A DNA stretch of 64,000 nt. It comes from Rhodeus uyekii (lineage: Eukaryota; Chordata; Actinopteri; Cypriniformes; Acheilognathidae). How positions within the stretch are numbered: the stretch's first letter is position 1; every line of letters begins with the position of its first letter. This document shows positions 47,080 through 58,029 of the stretch, piece by piece. The position numbers were made by a program, and so were the translations under genes. Under the pieces are notes generated by a model. That model was given only the letters and a program-made list of their open reading frames with translations. It was not told where the DNA came from and made no database searches. The DNA lies in NCBI GenBank assembly GCA_037043235.1, contig JAWRVZ010000040.1:374501-438500 (forward strand). The letters run 5' to 3'.

Positions 47080-47350
47080 TGGCACACGCAACCTTTTGAG
47101 CCGGCTCCATTAACATACAGCCTATGCGTCAGAAGAAATTAATCTGCTAATGACCTCTGATACCAAAAAGAACAGGGCCGAGGCTGAGCCCTCCGGGGGT
47201 GGAGGATAATGCCTTTTTTGGCAGATCACAAAACTGCGCCTTTGCAGCGAGGGGCGATAATGATGACTGTTAGATATTGGCACTTCTAATCTGACCTAAA
47301 GACTGCGCTCTACGTCAGATTAAAAAGTGCTAATGGGCTCTATGATTATG
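47080..47350. promoter_or_regulatory. Best candidate conserved non-coding element
   Basis: This repeat-free, balanced block contains TTAATCTGCTAATGACC, GGCGATAATGATGACTG, CTCTACGTCAGATTAAAAAG and GTGCTAATGGGC. TAAT cores are spaced through it, with a TACGTCA half-CRE and a TGCGTCA word. Composition and motif density mark it as the most enhancer-like block of the intron besides 53.7 kb. Conservation cannot be tested here. Confidence 0.38.
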
Positions 47351-47914
47351 TACTTCTACTTTCTGCATAGCCCCATAAAGTACGTATTAAATGTTTAAAA
47401 ATCAAAAATCCACATGATATGAAGCAAATGCTGTTTGATTAAAAATAATACAGTAAAAGTAAATAGGCCACAAAAAGCCATATGTAATCGTGATTTAACC
47501 ATGTATTACAGGCAAAAACATAATGTAGGGAAAAACCAAAGCTCTGTGGCAAAATAAAATAGGATGAAAATAAAATAACAAAAAAACAAGAAAAATGTTT
47601 TTTAAAAAAAGTGTTTAATAAACTTAATCAAAACAATTTCAATAATTTGCTGTAAAATGGCAAATAAAAAAAACAACCTAAATGTAGCCCTTACAGCGCC
47701 ACAGCCATCAGTTCTTAAACAAATGAAATCTGATAAGCCTATACCATGATTGCACTTACTGCTATTTTTAACAATGCACATCTCTTTTAATAATCTTGCA
47801 AGACTGTTGAATAAATTGTTAAAACGGTTTAAAAAAAACGTTCAGCAATAGTGAAGAGAAAAATTGTCATTGCCATGGCCCTTTAGCCATGTATAAGCTC
47901 AATTTTTGAAGTGG
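47351..47914. other. Intron sequence, nothing recognised
   Basis: A+T-rich with A-runs near 47580-47610. Confidence 0.35.
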
Positions 47915-48100
47915 ACCTATTATGCCATTTTACAAAGTTTTGATTTTGCTTTGGGGGGTGTACTAGAATATGTCATCAAGCTTGATTGTTCAAAAAGCAC
48001 ATTATGTTTCACATATTTTATTTATTACTTTATTATTTTACTTTAGCCTCTCATCCCAGTCTGGCTCAAATGCACCGTTCAATTAATTCAGTGGCCCAGC
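47915..48100. repeat. Fragment of a dispersed cyprinid repeat
   Basis: GAAGTGGACCTATTATGCCA, TTTGCTTTGGGGGGTGTACT, AAGCTTGATTGTTCAAAAAG and CACATTATGTTTCACATATT match the word order of a common cyprinid interspersed repeat known to me from other loci. The ends are not defined. Confidence 0.45.
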
Positions 48101-48499
48101 GTGTTTTGTTCGCGGCCGCTTAAATAGTGGTGTAAATAATTAAGTCAATTTCAAACCAATTTGAGAAAACCTGATTCAGACCCCGACAATATTAACAAAC
48201 TAAAGGATCATCCAGAACCGATTTCAGGTATAGACTTTGAAATCACAGATTGCACAAGGCGTTTAAGAGTAGCGTGTTATTTTGCAATTTTCTTATTGAT
48301 ACAATATGATTATAGATACAATGTTACAGACCATTTAATCACAATATATTTCCGAAAATTGCAAAAACAGTAAATCGATCACGGATAATTTTCCTTAAGG
48401 GGCACTGAGCTGCCGTACAAAAAGCAAGTGTTCAAAAGCTACAGTAAACACTAAATCAACGCTGATTTTGTGTAAAATGCTGTTCTCTGTAAAATGTGC

Positions 48500-48690
48500 A
48501 GCAACAAATTCTGACTTTATTTCTCACAATTACGAAACATAAACTGTGCAAGTTTAAATCCCACAATTCTACCTGAGAAAATTCTGAATTGCGGGATAAT
48601 AATCTTGTAATTGCGAACAATAAAGTCCAATTCTGAGAAGGGGAAAGTAATTCTGCAATTCTGACTTGACAACTCAAATCGAGATCAGAA
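48500..48690. repeat. Degenerate tandem repeat (AATTCTGACTT words)
   Basis: Variants of AAATTCTGACTTTATTTCTC, AATTCTGAATTGCGGGATAA, AATTCTGAGAAG and AATTCTGCAATTCTGACTT recur in both senses. This is the decayed form of a simple tandem repeat common in fish. Confidence 0.55.
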
Positions 48691-48831
48691 TTCAAATCAA
48701 AAGCTTATTAATTGAATTAATTCGTGATTAGAAAAACATGGAAGCCCTTTTTTTTTCTTTTTTCATTTCTACACAATTCATGATTAAAACGGCATTGATT
48801 TTATTAATAAAGTTAGTTTATAGTATTCCCA

Positions 48832-48912
48832 GATCCTACTTCGCAGATTTTCACCTATCGCGGGGGGTTGCGGTCCACATTAACCGCGATAAACAAAGGA
48901 TTACTGTATATG
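48832..48912. mobile_element. Terminal fragment of a pogo/Tigger-type element
   Basis: CTACTTCGCAGATTTTCACC, TATCGCGGGGGGTTGCGG and CCGCGATAAACAAAGGATTA ending in CTGTA is the inverse of the widespread vertebrate pogo-type end CAGTAATCC...CGCGAAGTAG. Only one end is visible; TA follows at the margin. Confidence 0.6.
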
Positions 48913-50368
48913 GCATTTCTAACAGTAAACTTAAATGAATCACTATAAAAGGGCCCAAAGACTAGGTAGAAGCAAGGTAAAATGGCATGGTTACTTTAGC
49001 AAAAACGTTTTTCCGCACATTTGTTTTTGTTAACAGACCAGTTAGGTTTAGGGTAAAGTTTAGTGCAAGTAGTATGTGGTTCTCAAATGCAATAGAGAAC
49101 TAACCTTTTAACCTTTAAATATGAACACGCTTTTAGTGGGTATTTCACATTAAAAGTCTTGCGAAACATGCAACAAGCAATATAATATAATTTTTTACGA
49201 AATGTTACCACAGGCACGTATTTTGAAAGACCCTGGGTTGAAAGAAATAAAAGCTAATTTTTTTTTTCATTCTTAAAAGCAGAATATATTATCATGGGGT
49301 GAGCTGCAAAACTCTTCACTTCAAAATATTTAGACGTGTTGCATCAACCCCCAAATAATGTAAATACTGGAATACTGGAACCACCCTAAAGAAAATGACA
49401 AATGTTTTAAGTATCATGCAGATTATTTCATTAAAAGAAGTCTTCACTTTAATTACATGAATTGCATGCAAGAATAGAAACCAACCAAACCCTTGAATCT
49501 TTTTATAAACAGATAGTCATCCAATTTATCTTTAACTTCCCTTTCTTGCAATCTGCTCAGGCTTCCATTTCTTCATGAAGCTTATCCGTTGTCAATATAT
49601 GAGAAAAAAAAAACAGAAGACATTTTCCCAAACAGGAGACACTAATTTCTAGAGAAGCAAAGGCCAGCACAGAGAGACAAGTATGCACTGATTACCATCT
49701 TAAACCATGTTCTTGAGAAGAGATGGAGGATTCGCACAGCTGGCCTTTTAAAAGGTTTGATGAAAGCATTTGTTATTGCCTTCATACTCATTTAAAAAGT
49801 AATAATATTAAATTTAACTGTTAACCATCAGCTAACAAGATGAGTCATCACAACATTTTGGGGCATGAATGAATAAAACAAAACAGTTAAGAAAGACTTT
49901 GGTAGTTGATATAAAACAAAGCGATGATTCATGAATACAATAATTTTTTTTGACTGACTCCAGATGCTCCAGCATTTAAAGTGCTCTAGCTTGCACTGGC
50001 TCCAAACTGAATTAAGACAAGACAACTTTGCCTGAAGCCAACCAGCACTGGATATGAAGACCCTGCAGTACTGCTGAGTGAAAAGTAATGAGATTATCAC
50101 ACCGTTCTATCATTAAAGTTGAGTATATAATACCTCGCAGCTAAGGAAAATCCCATTAAGGTCTACCTTTCACTGCACCAGCAATGGTGTGGTACCAGAG
50201 GAATGTGAAGGTGTAAAACGCTAGAAAGTAAACTAACTAAACTGTTGCCATACTAGTGTTCAAGAATAAAGGAGGTGGGGTGCCGTGTGCTTAGATTAAA
50301 AACATTCCTATTAAACTGAGCCAAGGTAAATGTAGATTTACCAACTGAAGGTAAAATTCCAGAAGGTT
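48913..50368. other. Intron sequence, nothing recognised
   Basis: A+T-rich unique-looking sequence. No exons or transposon ends were recognised. Confidence 0.35.
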
Positions 50369-50470
50369 AAGGCTGAGATGTCCAATCCTGCTCTTGGTGT
50401 AACACTGTCCTGCAGAGTTAAGCTTCAAACCCAATCAAACGCACCTGAACCACCTAATCAAGGGGTGTGT
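50369..50470. mobile_element. Fragment of a cyprinid hAT-type MITE
   Basis: GAGATGTCCAATCCTGCTCT, CACTGTCCTGCAGAGTTAAG and CAATCAAACGCACCTGAACC are the left half of a very common MITE. A short right-end piece, GCAGGACAGGGGCCCTCCAG at about 52333, may be from another copy. Confidence 0.6.
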
Positions 50471-50666
50471 CTGAAAACACTCTCTATACCAGGGGTCTCA
50501 AACATGCGGCCCGCGGGCCACAAAATATCGTTTCGCGGGCTGCAATTGGGATCATATGAAAGTTTAATGTACGTGTGGCCCGCGAGTTTTGAATGAATAG
50601 CGCTTTACCGCGTTGTGTGTGTGCGAAAGGTTCCTTTTTCATGCGAGCTGGAGCTGTACAAGCCAA

Positions 50667-51014
50667 CCAATCACAGTGGAGTACATGACTCCCGGGGGCC
50701 AATCACAGTGGAGTAAATGACTCCGGGGGCCAATCACAGTGGAGTAAATGACTCCGGGGGCCAATCACAGTGGAGTAAATGACTCCTGGGGGCCAATCAC
50801 AGTGGAGTAAATGACTCCCGGGGGCCAATCACAGTGGAGTAAATGACTCCCGGGGGCCAATCACAGTGGAGTAAATGACTCCCGGGGGCCAATCACAGTG
50901 GAGTAAATGACTCCCGGGGGCCAATCACAGTGGAGTAAATGACTCCTGGGGGCCAATCACAGTGGAGTAAATTACTCCGGGGGCCAATCACAGTGGAGTA
51001 AATGACTCCCGGGG
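50667..51014. repeat. Minisatellite: 11 units of 31-32 bp, each with a CCAAT box
   Basis: The unit begins CCAATCACAGTGGAGTAAAT and ends GACTCCCGGGGG. Eleven copies differ mainly in the number of C/G at the join and a few single bases. GGCCAATCA is the core expected for NF-Y binding, and the unit length is about three helical turns. It lies within the hAT element. Confidence 0.95.
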
Positions 51015-51455
51015 CGGGGCATCAGCCGGGCTTGAGGCAGACAGAGAAACATAGCTGCTCGTGTGATATCACATTTGTCAAAGCCGTCATAGAATTATTA
51101 CTTCTTATTGTGTTTGAAATTGAGCATGTTTGACTTCGAGCTGGACGAAGTGAATGTTACTGTTATCGGATTTAGCGTCATGCGGATATTTTGTTTTTCC
51201 ATCATTTGAAATGGGCTGATTTGCGGGACATCGGTGTTATAATATAGAAAATAAAATCCAGTAAATAAGTCCTCCGTGGCTGCATCCCATTGTTTGTATA
51301 TAGTACATTTATTAATGCTGTCCCACAGTCCCAGCTGATAATTATCAGCCCGGTAGCAGTATTTTCTACCATATACAAATGTTACGATGTTCATGTCATC
51401 AGGAAAGTATGGAAGCCCGTTTCCGCCACAGTTGAGAATTTTTTTTATTATTTAA

Positions 51456-51670
51456 GTCATAATAATGAGAGGGTTTCTCATAATAATGACTTTGTATCTC
51501 GAAAAAATGAGAAAGTTTCTCACAATAATGACTTAGTATCTGGACAAAATGAGAAAGTTTCATAATAATGACTTATATCTCGAAATAATGAGAACGTTTC
51601 TTATAATATTGACTTATCTCAAAATAATGACAGTTTATCATAATAATGACTCAGTATCTCGAAAAAATTA
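51456..51670. repeat. Second minisatellite in the hAT element, about 42-bp units
   Basis: Words TCATAATAATGACTT, AGTATCTCGAAAAAATGAG and AAAGTTTCT recur about five times with shortening towards the right. It is A+T-rich, unlike the first array. Confidence 0.85.
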
Positions 51671-52055
51671 GTAACTTTTTCCTCAACCTTGAACTTCAGT
51701 AAGTCCAAGTACAGGTCTACTTACTAACAATCATCTTCAAGCTATACTGAGAGTCTCAACTGTTTCCTCTCTCAAGCCAAATGTGGCTCAGCTGTGTGAG
51801 GAAGATCTGCAGGTCTCTGGCAGCAAGAAGTAGGCAAGACAAGTCATATTCAGAAGAACCGTTCATGTTCTTCAATACTCTGTTTATGTTTAGGACAGTT
51901 CATGCTCAGAAGAACCCATTGAAGTTAAAGAACTGTCAATAATGACGTTTGAGAATTTTTTTTTTTTTGTGGAATTCTTGATGCGGCCCTGCCTCACTCA
52001 AACTCTGCCTCCTGTGGCCCCCGGGTAATTTGAGTTTGAGACCCCTGCTCTATAC

Positions 52056-52370
52056 CCTTAAATAGGGCAGAAATAATTTCTGTGTCTTGCTAAAAGATTG
52101 TGCGGCTGAATCATCCATTTTATAGACTGCTGGTCCAATGTGGGCACAGCGTAATATCATACCAATATAAATTCCTTTTTAATGTATTATTAAATTGTTT
52201 AATTAAGGTTTATACATGCTAGTATCAATGACAGAGCTGCCAGTGTAATAAGTTTGTATAAATGTTTATTAAACAGCAAGTACAAACTATGCAAAAACGG
52301 CAGCCCTTCCAGCGAACTCAGGCTACATTCCGCAGGACAGGGGCCCTCCAGGAGTATTTCACTATCTACT
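52056..52370. other. Intron sequence with small MITE scrap
   Basis: Mostly unique-looking; a scrap of MITE end is at about 52333-52358. Confidence 0.35.
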
Positions 52371-52827
52371 CAATTTTCACACACAACCATTTCTAGGGTT
52401 TACAAAGAATGGTGTAAAAGGGGAAAAACATCCAGTATGCGGAAGCCCTGTGGGCGAAAATACCTTGTTGATGCCAGAGGTCAGAGGAGAATGGGTCGAC
52501 TGATTCAAGCTGATAAAAGAGCAACTTTGACTGAAATGACCACTATATACAACCGAGGTATGCAGCAAAGCATTTGTGAAGCCACAACACGCACAACCTT
52601 GAGGCGGATGGGCTACAACAGCAAATAGGAAAAAGTTGTTGCCTGGTCTGATGAGTCTCAATTTCTGTTGGGATTTCTTGGGATGTGGTCGAGCGGGAGC
52701 TTCGTGCCCTGGATGTGTATCCCACAAATCTCAATCAACTGCAAGATGCTATCCTATCAATATGGGCCAACATTTCTAAAGAATGCTTTCAGCACCTTGT
52801 TGAATCAATGCCACGTAGAATTAAGGC
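52371..52827 (+). mobile_element. Tc1-like family A copy 3, internal deletion, no terminal repeats
   Basis: It begins at TTTTCACACACAACCATTTC and stops at GTAGAATTAAGGCAG. Sequence matches the copies at 7126 and 22595 but in the opposite orientation. Both termini are missing and two internal blocks are deleted. Confidence 0.88.
52380..52822 (+). pseudogene. Decayed Tc1 transposase (family A copy 3)
   Basis: The plus strand has TTISRVYKEWCKRGKTSSM, GRKYLVDARGQRRMGRLIQA and TLRRMGYNSK (end of the DNA-binding region). After a short deletion the first catalytic block SDESQF follows, near 52650. A second deletion then joins it to the Glu block at about 52680 (GMWSS in one frame, WDVVERELR in another). 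The second catalytic Asp block (QDNAPCH) is gone. It is inactive. Confidence 0.85.
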
Positions 52828-53692
52828 AGTTACACATACACACATACATACAGCACTACTTTAAAGTCAGATCTGGTCTCTTAATCAGACTGATACCTGC
52901 TTAAAGTTCAAGAAGACAAATGCAGTTTTTTGCAGCAAATTCATTACTTTACTAAACACACAAACCAGTGTGCTAGGCACAATGGAGATTAAATTCATGG
53001 TTCTAAAAACAATAGGCTAATGGTCCCTGGGAGGTTTTAGTTTGAGAGCTCTATGGAATAGTTGCCTATAGATGTGGTTAGAGAAACACAATGTCTTGCC
53101 TATACAAATCCGTTCCTTTTTAATGTAAATAAAAAGCCCCGCAAACATGTTTGAGCTTTTTAAAGTTTCCCTTTAAAGGCAGTATAGCTCAACAGTTCTT
53201 CACATCATGAGTAACACATTCTACAAATATATCCCCTCAGCAAGTATTACCAAACAAAGACAAGAGCCACATAACCATATGAAATGGAATGACATTCAAA
53301 GCCATCTCAGAGCACAGTAAAGAGCACAAGACACAGTAAAACCTAATCAATAAAACCTAGACAGCTGCAGTGAAAGCAAGTGCTGTGAAAAATGAAATAC
53401 TTTATATTAACTGTACAATTGCACATCAATTGTCCAACAACTGTATGAATGACCAAATACACAGGCAATTTAAAAATGACACAAAAAACCTCTAAGGTAA
53501 AGTGAGGTGGCTTTTTCCAACAAATACACCCAAGAAAATGAAGGCCATAAAGCAGCCTTAACTGCTTGTTCCGCTGTAAAGAGCACAACTGCAAGGGTAG
53601 AGCAATGTGTCGCAGGATTGCAGCAAGGTTAACATGTATACATGTCCAAACAGCAAAAACTAATAGAGAAGAGGAAAGGAGAGGATACTCAC
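52828..53692. other. Intron sequence, nothing recognised
   Basis: A+T-rich sequence after a short ACACATACAC tract. A 144-codon minus-strand frame (53777-53343) begins inside the candidate exon and reads through its donor; it shows no domain. Confidence 0.35.
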
Positions 53693-53796
53693 AGCATCCC
53701 GTGTGTCTATGGATTAGAGAGAAGCCCTCAGTGAGGAGGACCCACAGCCAGGCCCTTATGCTGGTCAAATGACTCACAGAGCTTCTTCCTGCTCCA
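53693..53796 (-). other. lpp: Candidate alternative or additional 5' exon of lpp
   Basis: On the minus strand, CTCATGACTCTACAG provides an acceptor-like site before 53796, and GGGATGCT|GTGAGTATCC a consensus donor after 53693. The 104-bp exon ends with an ATG (53697-53695) preceded in frame by TAG. Joined to the coding exon at 1571, it gives an uninterrupted frame MLFLDSRN-MWGGHND, so eight residues would be added. If it is a first exon driven by the adjacent CArG region, the acceptor need not be used. No transcript is available; the exon is inferred from splice signals only. Confidence 0.33.
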
Positions 53797-54080
53797 CTGT
53801 AGAGTCATGAGGAGGTAAACATTTCCAAATATGGAAATAAAAATAGGCGAAAGATTTGGGGGCAAAATTTGATTCGGCTTGCTTTTTTGGTCTGGAATGC
53901 CACTCTTTTTCACTGGCCAGTCACATAGAAGCCAAGTTTGTGGTTCGTACCATTTGCAGAATAACAATGATAATTGCTGTAAGTTATTTAAAGGGGGAGG
54001 GGGGGCACACTCACAATGGGCTCCAAGAATAAGACAAACCACAGCATCTAAAAGTAGTCTCGAATGCCTACAGTGATGAC
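53797..54080 (-). promoter_or_regulatory. lpp: Candidate SRF-dependent alternative intronic promoter of lpp
   Basis: Reading towards the coding exon, there is a CCCCCCTCCCCC tract (inverse of 53995-54006) beside TTTAAATAA, then CATTCC, the MCAT core for TEAD (53894-53899), then CTATTTTTAT, one base off a MEF2 site (53837-53846), then CCATATTTGG, an exact CArG box (53825-53834). The candidate exon follows within 30 bp. This combination is typical of muscle promoters. Mammalian LPP has an SRF/myocardin-regulated promoter in an intron; equivalence is my inference. Confidence 0.4.
53825..53834. promoter_or_regulatory. CArG box CCAAATATGG
   Basis: Exact SRF consensus CC(A/T)6GG inside the palindrome ATTTCCAAATATGGAAAT. 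Confidence 0.5.
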
Positions 54081-57000
54081 GACACAACTGAACCACAAGA
54101 CCCTCAGACAGCACTGTGCAGCTGACCCACACAAACACAGAACGTTTACTCTAATACAGCTATTTGATGCAATACATACCACATCAAACTATTTTTATTC
54201 ATATACAGTAACATGCATTTAAATGAATAAAAAAAATTTTTAATAAATAATAACATCTGCACTTTTTGGACTATATTAAAGTCACACTGGAACAAAAGTA
54301 GCAAAAGATCTTTTCTTCCACATACTGACATACAATTCAGTGAAACCAATTAACAAATGAAACAAATTAACTAACTTTATAATAAACGTATGACTGGATG
54401 TTTGTAGGCAGTCGATTCTAAAAAAAGGAGCGGGGTTAGGCTGACTAAATGATTGGAGAAGTCCAAACTACATCACAAGAATCAGAAGAAAACTACGAGG
54501 GTTAATTAAATATATGCATGTATGAATCCAAATGTAAAACACAGAGTACACAGAGTATCCTTCACACATTCCCTGAAATTTCCATCAGATCCAAAGCTTT
54601 GTTTATGAATAACTACTTTTAAGTCCATTTTATCTTTAACATAATTGTTCTGAAAACACTTTCCCAATGCAAAAAAGCAAATAAATGAAATTTGTATTAA
54701 AACTAATATTATTAATACTAAATAACTATTACTATTTTATTATTATAATTATTTTATGCAAGTAAAATAAATGAAGGCGAAATATGAGCCTTTTCGTGAG
54801 ATTCACCAAGATATCTCAAATTGTGTTTGTGAAATGAGGGTGACTAAGAGACAAACTATCCCTAGTCAGCATGGAATCACTCCTTTGTTTTGTCAGCACA
54901 CCGAGCAAAGGAATGGAATGGCTACTTCCATGAACAGAATGTATTGCAGGGACTGACCAAACATGGAAAACGAGGTGAAGCTCTGAAGCTGGAGACACTT
55001 AGGTAGCCTATTTCTACAGTTTTTCATAAAACGAAACAACCTGCATCCACGATAGCTTTCTGTGAGCTCAAAATTCACCCAAACGCACATTGGGGCTATA
55101 AAAAAACTGAAGTGCATAAAGTGGTGCAGAGTGAGTGCGTAAAATATATGACCAGTGAATGTCTAGATTGAATGTACAACTAAGCACCTTCATAACAGCA
55201 GCTAGAGAGCCTCAAGCGCTCCATCCAAATCAGCTAAGCGGTATTGCTACATTCAAAAACCAAAAATGATGTATCTATTGCACATCAAAAGCCCAATTTC
55301 CTGTGCAAAACGGTTGTTCATATTCTGACAGAGATCATTATCAGACCTGTGTGTAAACCCGTATTCCATGTAGCGTGATGATTATAATCATTATCAACTT
55401 TTTAGGAGAAATACATCACATGCATGTCTAAAAGAGAAGAGCGTTTTCTGAGAATGTTGACTCGTTTTACATTTTCTCTTAATAAGGCACAACATGACAA
55501 GACCAGGCCTGACCATATAAAGCAGTCAACACATTAACAGATAATTGGCTCGTGCTCAACACATACAGAGGTCACAGGGGGTCACTCATGTGCAGATGTT
55601 TCCAGCCACATACCATCGCCAAGCCAAGCTTAATTTAAAAGCTACAAAAAACGAGGTTACATTCATAGATGAATAAACAGCCTATTTTCCTCAAATCGTG
55701 AAATTAATCTCACTGATTGCCTTACGTAAAGAGCAGAGCTCCGTGATATCACAATCATAAAGATAGCAAATGTAATTAAAACATATTCAAACACTGAATA
55801 TCTAAACTTTTGCAGACAAGAGCTTTGTTTATACAAAACACAAGTCTTTAGAAATTCAACACAAAGCAAATGATGGTTGGTACAGATAGAGAAGGCTGGG
55901 ATTTCTTTATTTCGTTCCTGAGCATTTCTACAGGGTTTCACTTAGAAGAGCTAAAATAGCCCTTTCACGCCTGAAACCACAGAGGGGATTGTAGAAGTAA
56001 TAATAACCCATTTACAGAGGGGTTAAACAGTGTCAGAGAGAGTGACTTCAGGTGATTAAAGATGCCTAATTAACTCTGGCCCTAAACTCCCTCAGAGGAG
56101 AGCTGGCCGGCCCAATCCACAACTGAGCGCGTAACTGTGGGACTTCGCATTTATTTTTTGTGATGTGTCTCGCTCTAAAATGTGATGGGATTCCATGCTG
56201 ATACAAGATAGGAACAGACACTTCAGGCAACATGTGGTCATCTGAGATTATCAGCACTGTCTATTAGTCAACAAACAGAAGCCTAAACTTCAGAGTACAG
56301 ACATCCTGATTCTAATCCTGTTTCCTACAAAATTACATAAAAATTTAAAATAACTTAAACAGGAGTGAATTAATAATTAAATAAATGTATGCTGCTCCTT
56401 TTTATATGCACTTTGTAAAGAAACTTACGTAAATGTAATATTCCACATATGTAAAACAAATAAATTAATAGATACATTCTATTCAACTTATTGCTGTTGT
56501 TTGTTTGTATACAAAAATTACATAAATGTAATAATGTATGTAAAAGATAACAAAAATCTATCAATTTTACTCCCCATATGGCCTCTGTAGCAAAAAAACT
56601 ATATTTTGTAACTTAAAAAAAAAATATTTCCATGTTATTATTAATTCTTGATGCATATCAGAATAATTTTGCCCTCTAGATCATCCATAGAAAGGCTTAT
56701 ATTACTTGATGACTAATACAACATCTCGATCATTTGCAAATGTTGCTGCCTTTCATGGAACATCGCATGCATCCAAAAAAACAAAAAAAAAGTCTGAGAT
56801 GGATGAATCACAACAGCCAGAAGATCATCACTCCTAAGATTGTGCAAACAAGCTCCGCTTTTAATAGTTTGTTCAACAGCTTGGGATGTATGAGGCTCCA
56901 ACTACAAAGAAAAGCAGAGCACAAAAATGAAGAAAAGAGAATTTGGCCTGAAATTCAATAAAAATAATTATTGAATTTTTGTCTAAACATCCATAAAATA

Positions 57001-58029
57001 CGATTTACTTTGGAAGGAACTTATCTAGTTTTAAGAATGTTTAAAAGATATCAATGAAAAACAAGACCTAACTACCGATTGCAAACTTGCATTCTGTAAG
57101 TCTGTAATATGGCCATATTTAAAGTGGTGTCATTATCTTGCTGCACTGTAAGAGCTAATCATAGCAGGTCAGAGAGCTTTGCACACAGCTTTAACACATA
57201 CGCTCAACCAAGTGTAGAAAAGTTTGTCTTTCGGTTATTAAAGATGTGCAGAAGGATGCAAATATTTTTTTAAACATATCAGTGGGCTGTCAGAACAACT
57301 AAAGATGATCTGATCTAATGGTTCTTATTTTGGGGTCCCCTGACAAATTATACACATTTGTGTATAAAAATATATCAAAGTAAATGTAAAAAAATCTAGA
57401 TGAACTAACTGATTAATGCTGATAATGAGTGAATCTACAAGGTGTCCACTTTGTTTTTAACATAAGAGCAAGTGTGGCCATTTGTAAATTGAATGTGTCT
57501 GGCTTCTGGCGTCATCTGCTTACAGTTATGCTGTAAAAAAATAAATAAATTGAAAATAAAAATCGAACAGGACCTTTAAAAGTAAAACACTGATTAATGT
57601 TAATGTTACAGTTTTGGTGAAAAAGTGAGAACAAGCCATATTATAATTTACAGTGAAATAATGTACGTTGATATTTATTAATATAAAATGCTTTATTCAT
57701 TCGTCTTATGTTGTTAATGTTTATTGTGCTACCCTAATAGTTTTTGTATTTGTGTTGTGTTTATGACTTGATCTTCTATTTATTGGTTCACATCTCAACT
57801 TGTGGAAAAGCTACTTGTGTTAAGCTTTGATTCATCACCCTGTGTTTTTTGGTTGTTGTCAGTGTTACAAAGGTACAAAACAGATTTTAGTACTTCAGAA
57901 GGATATTTTTTGCTGTAAATTTAAGTTGAATCCATAAAACCTAAAATATCGCTACCTTAAAGTGAAGTTTTTCCAATAAAAGCTGCTGTTTTTTACTGTA
58001 AACCAACTGTCATTTTTTTGTATTTTTAG
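54081..58029. other. Intron sequence; weak conserved-element candidate at 56020-56260
   Basis: Mostly A+T-rich. 56020-56260 is balanced in composition, with CCTAATTAACTCTGGCC and CAACTGAGCGCGTAAC, and carries no repeat. The rest holds no recognised feature; open frames are short and domainless. Confidence 0.3.

Larger units (their letters stand above)
50490..52047. mobile_element. Non-autonomous hAT element with exact 8-bp target duplication
   Basis: The left end CAGGGGTCTCAAAC and the right end GTTTGAGACCCCTG are exact inverses over 14 bp, followed inward by related GGCCC-rich words. CTCTATAC lies on both sides (50482-50489 and 52048-52055), an exact 8-bp hAT target duplication. The 1558-bp element encodes no transposase. 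It carries two internal minisatellites (50667-51014 and 51456-51670). The perfect duplication suggests a young insertion. Confidence 0.93.

Noticed and set aside
49030..49070. Telomere-like GGTTAGGTTTAGGGT words
   Set aside because: Only two imperfect units, not an interstitial telomere array.
49741..49760. CArG-like CCTTTTAAAAGG
   Set aside because: It has eight A/T bases between CC and GG, so it is too long for the SRF consensus.
50667..51014. CRISPR-like array
   Set aside because: Units are head-to-tail with no unique spacers, inside a hAT element in an animal genome; it is a minisatellite.
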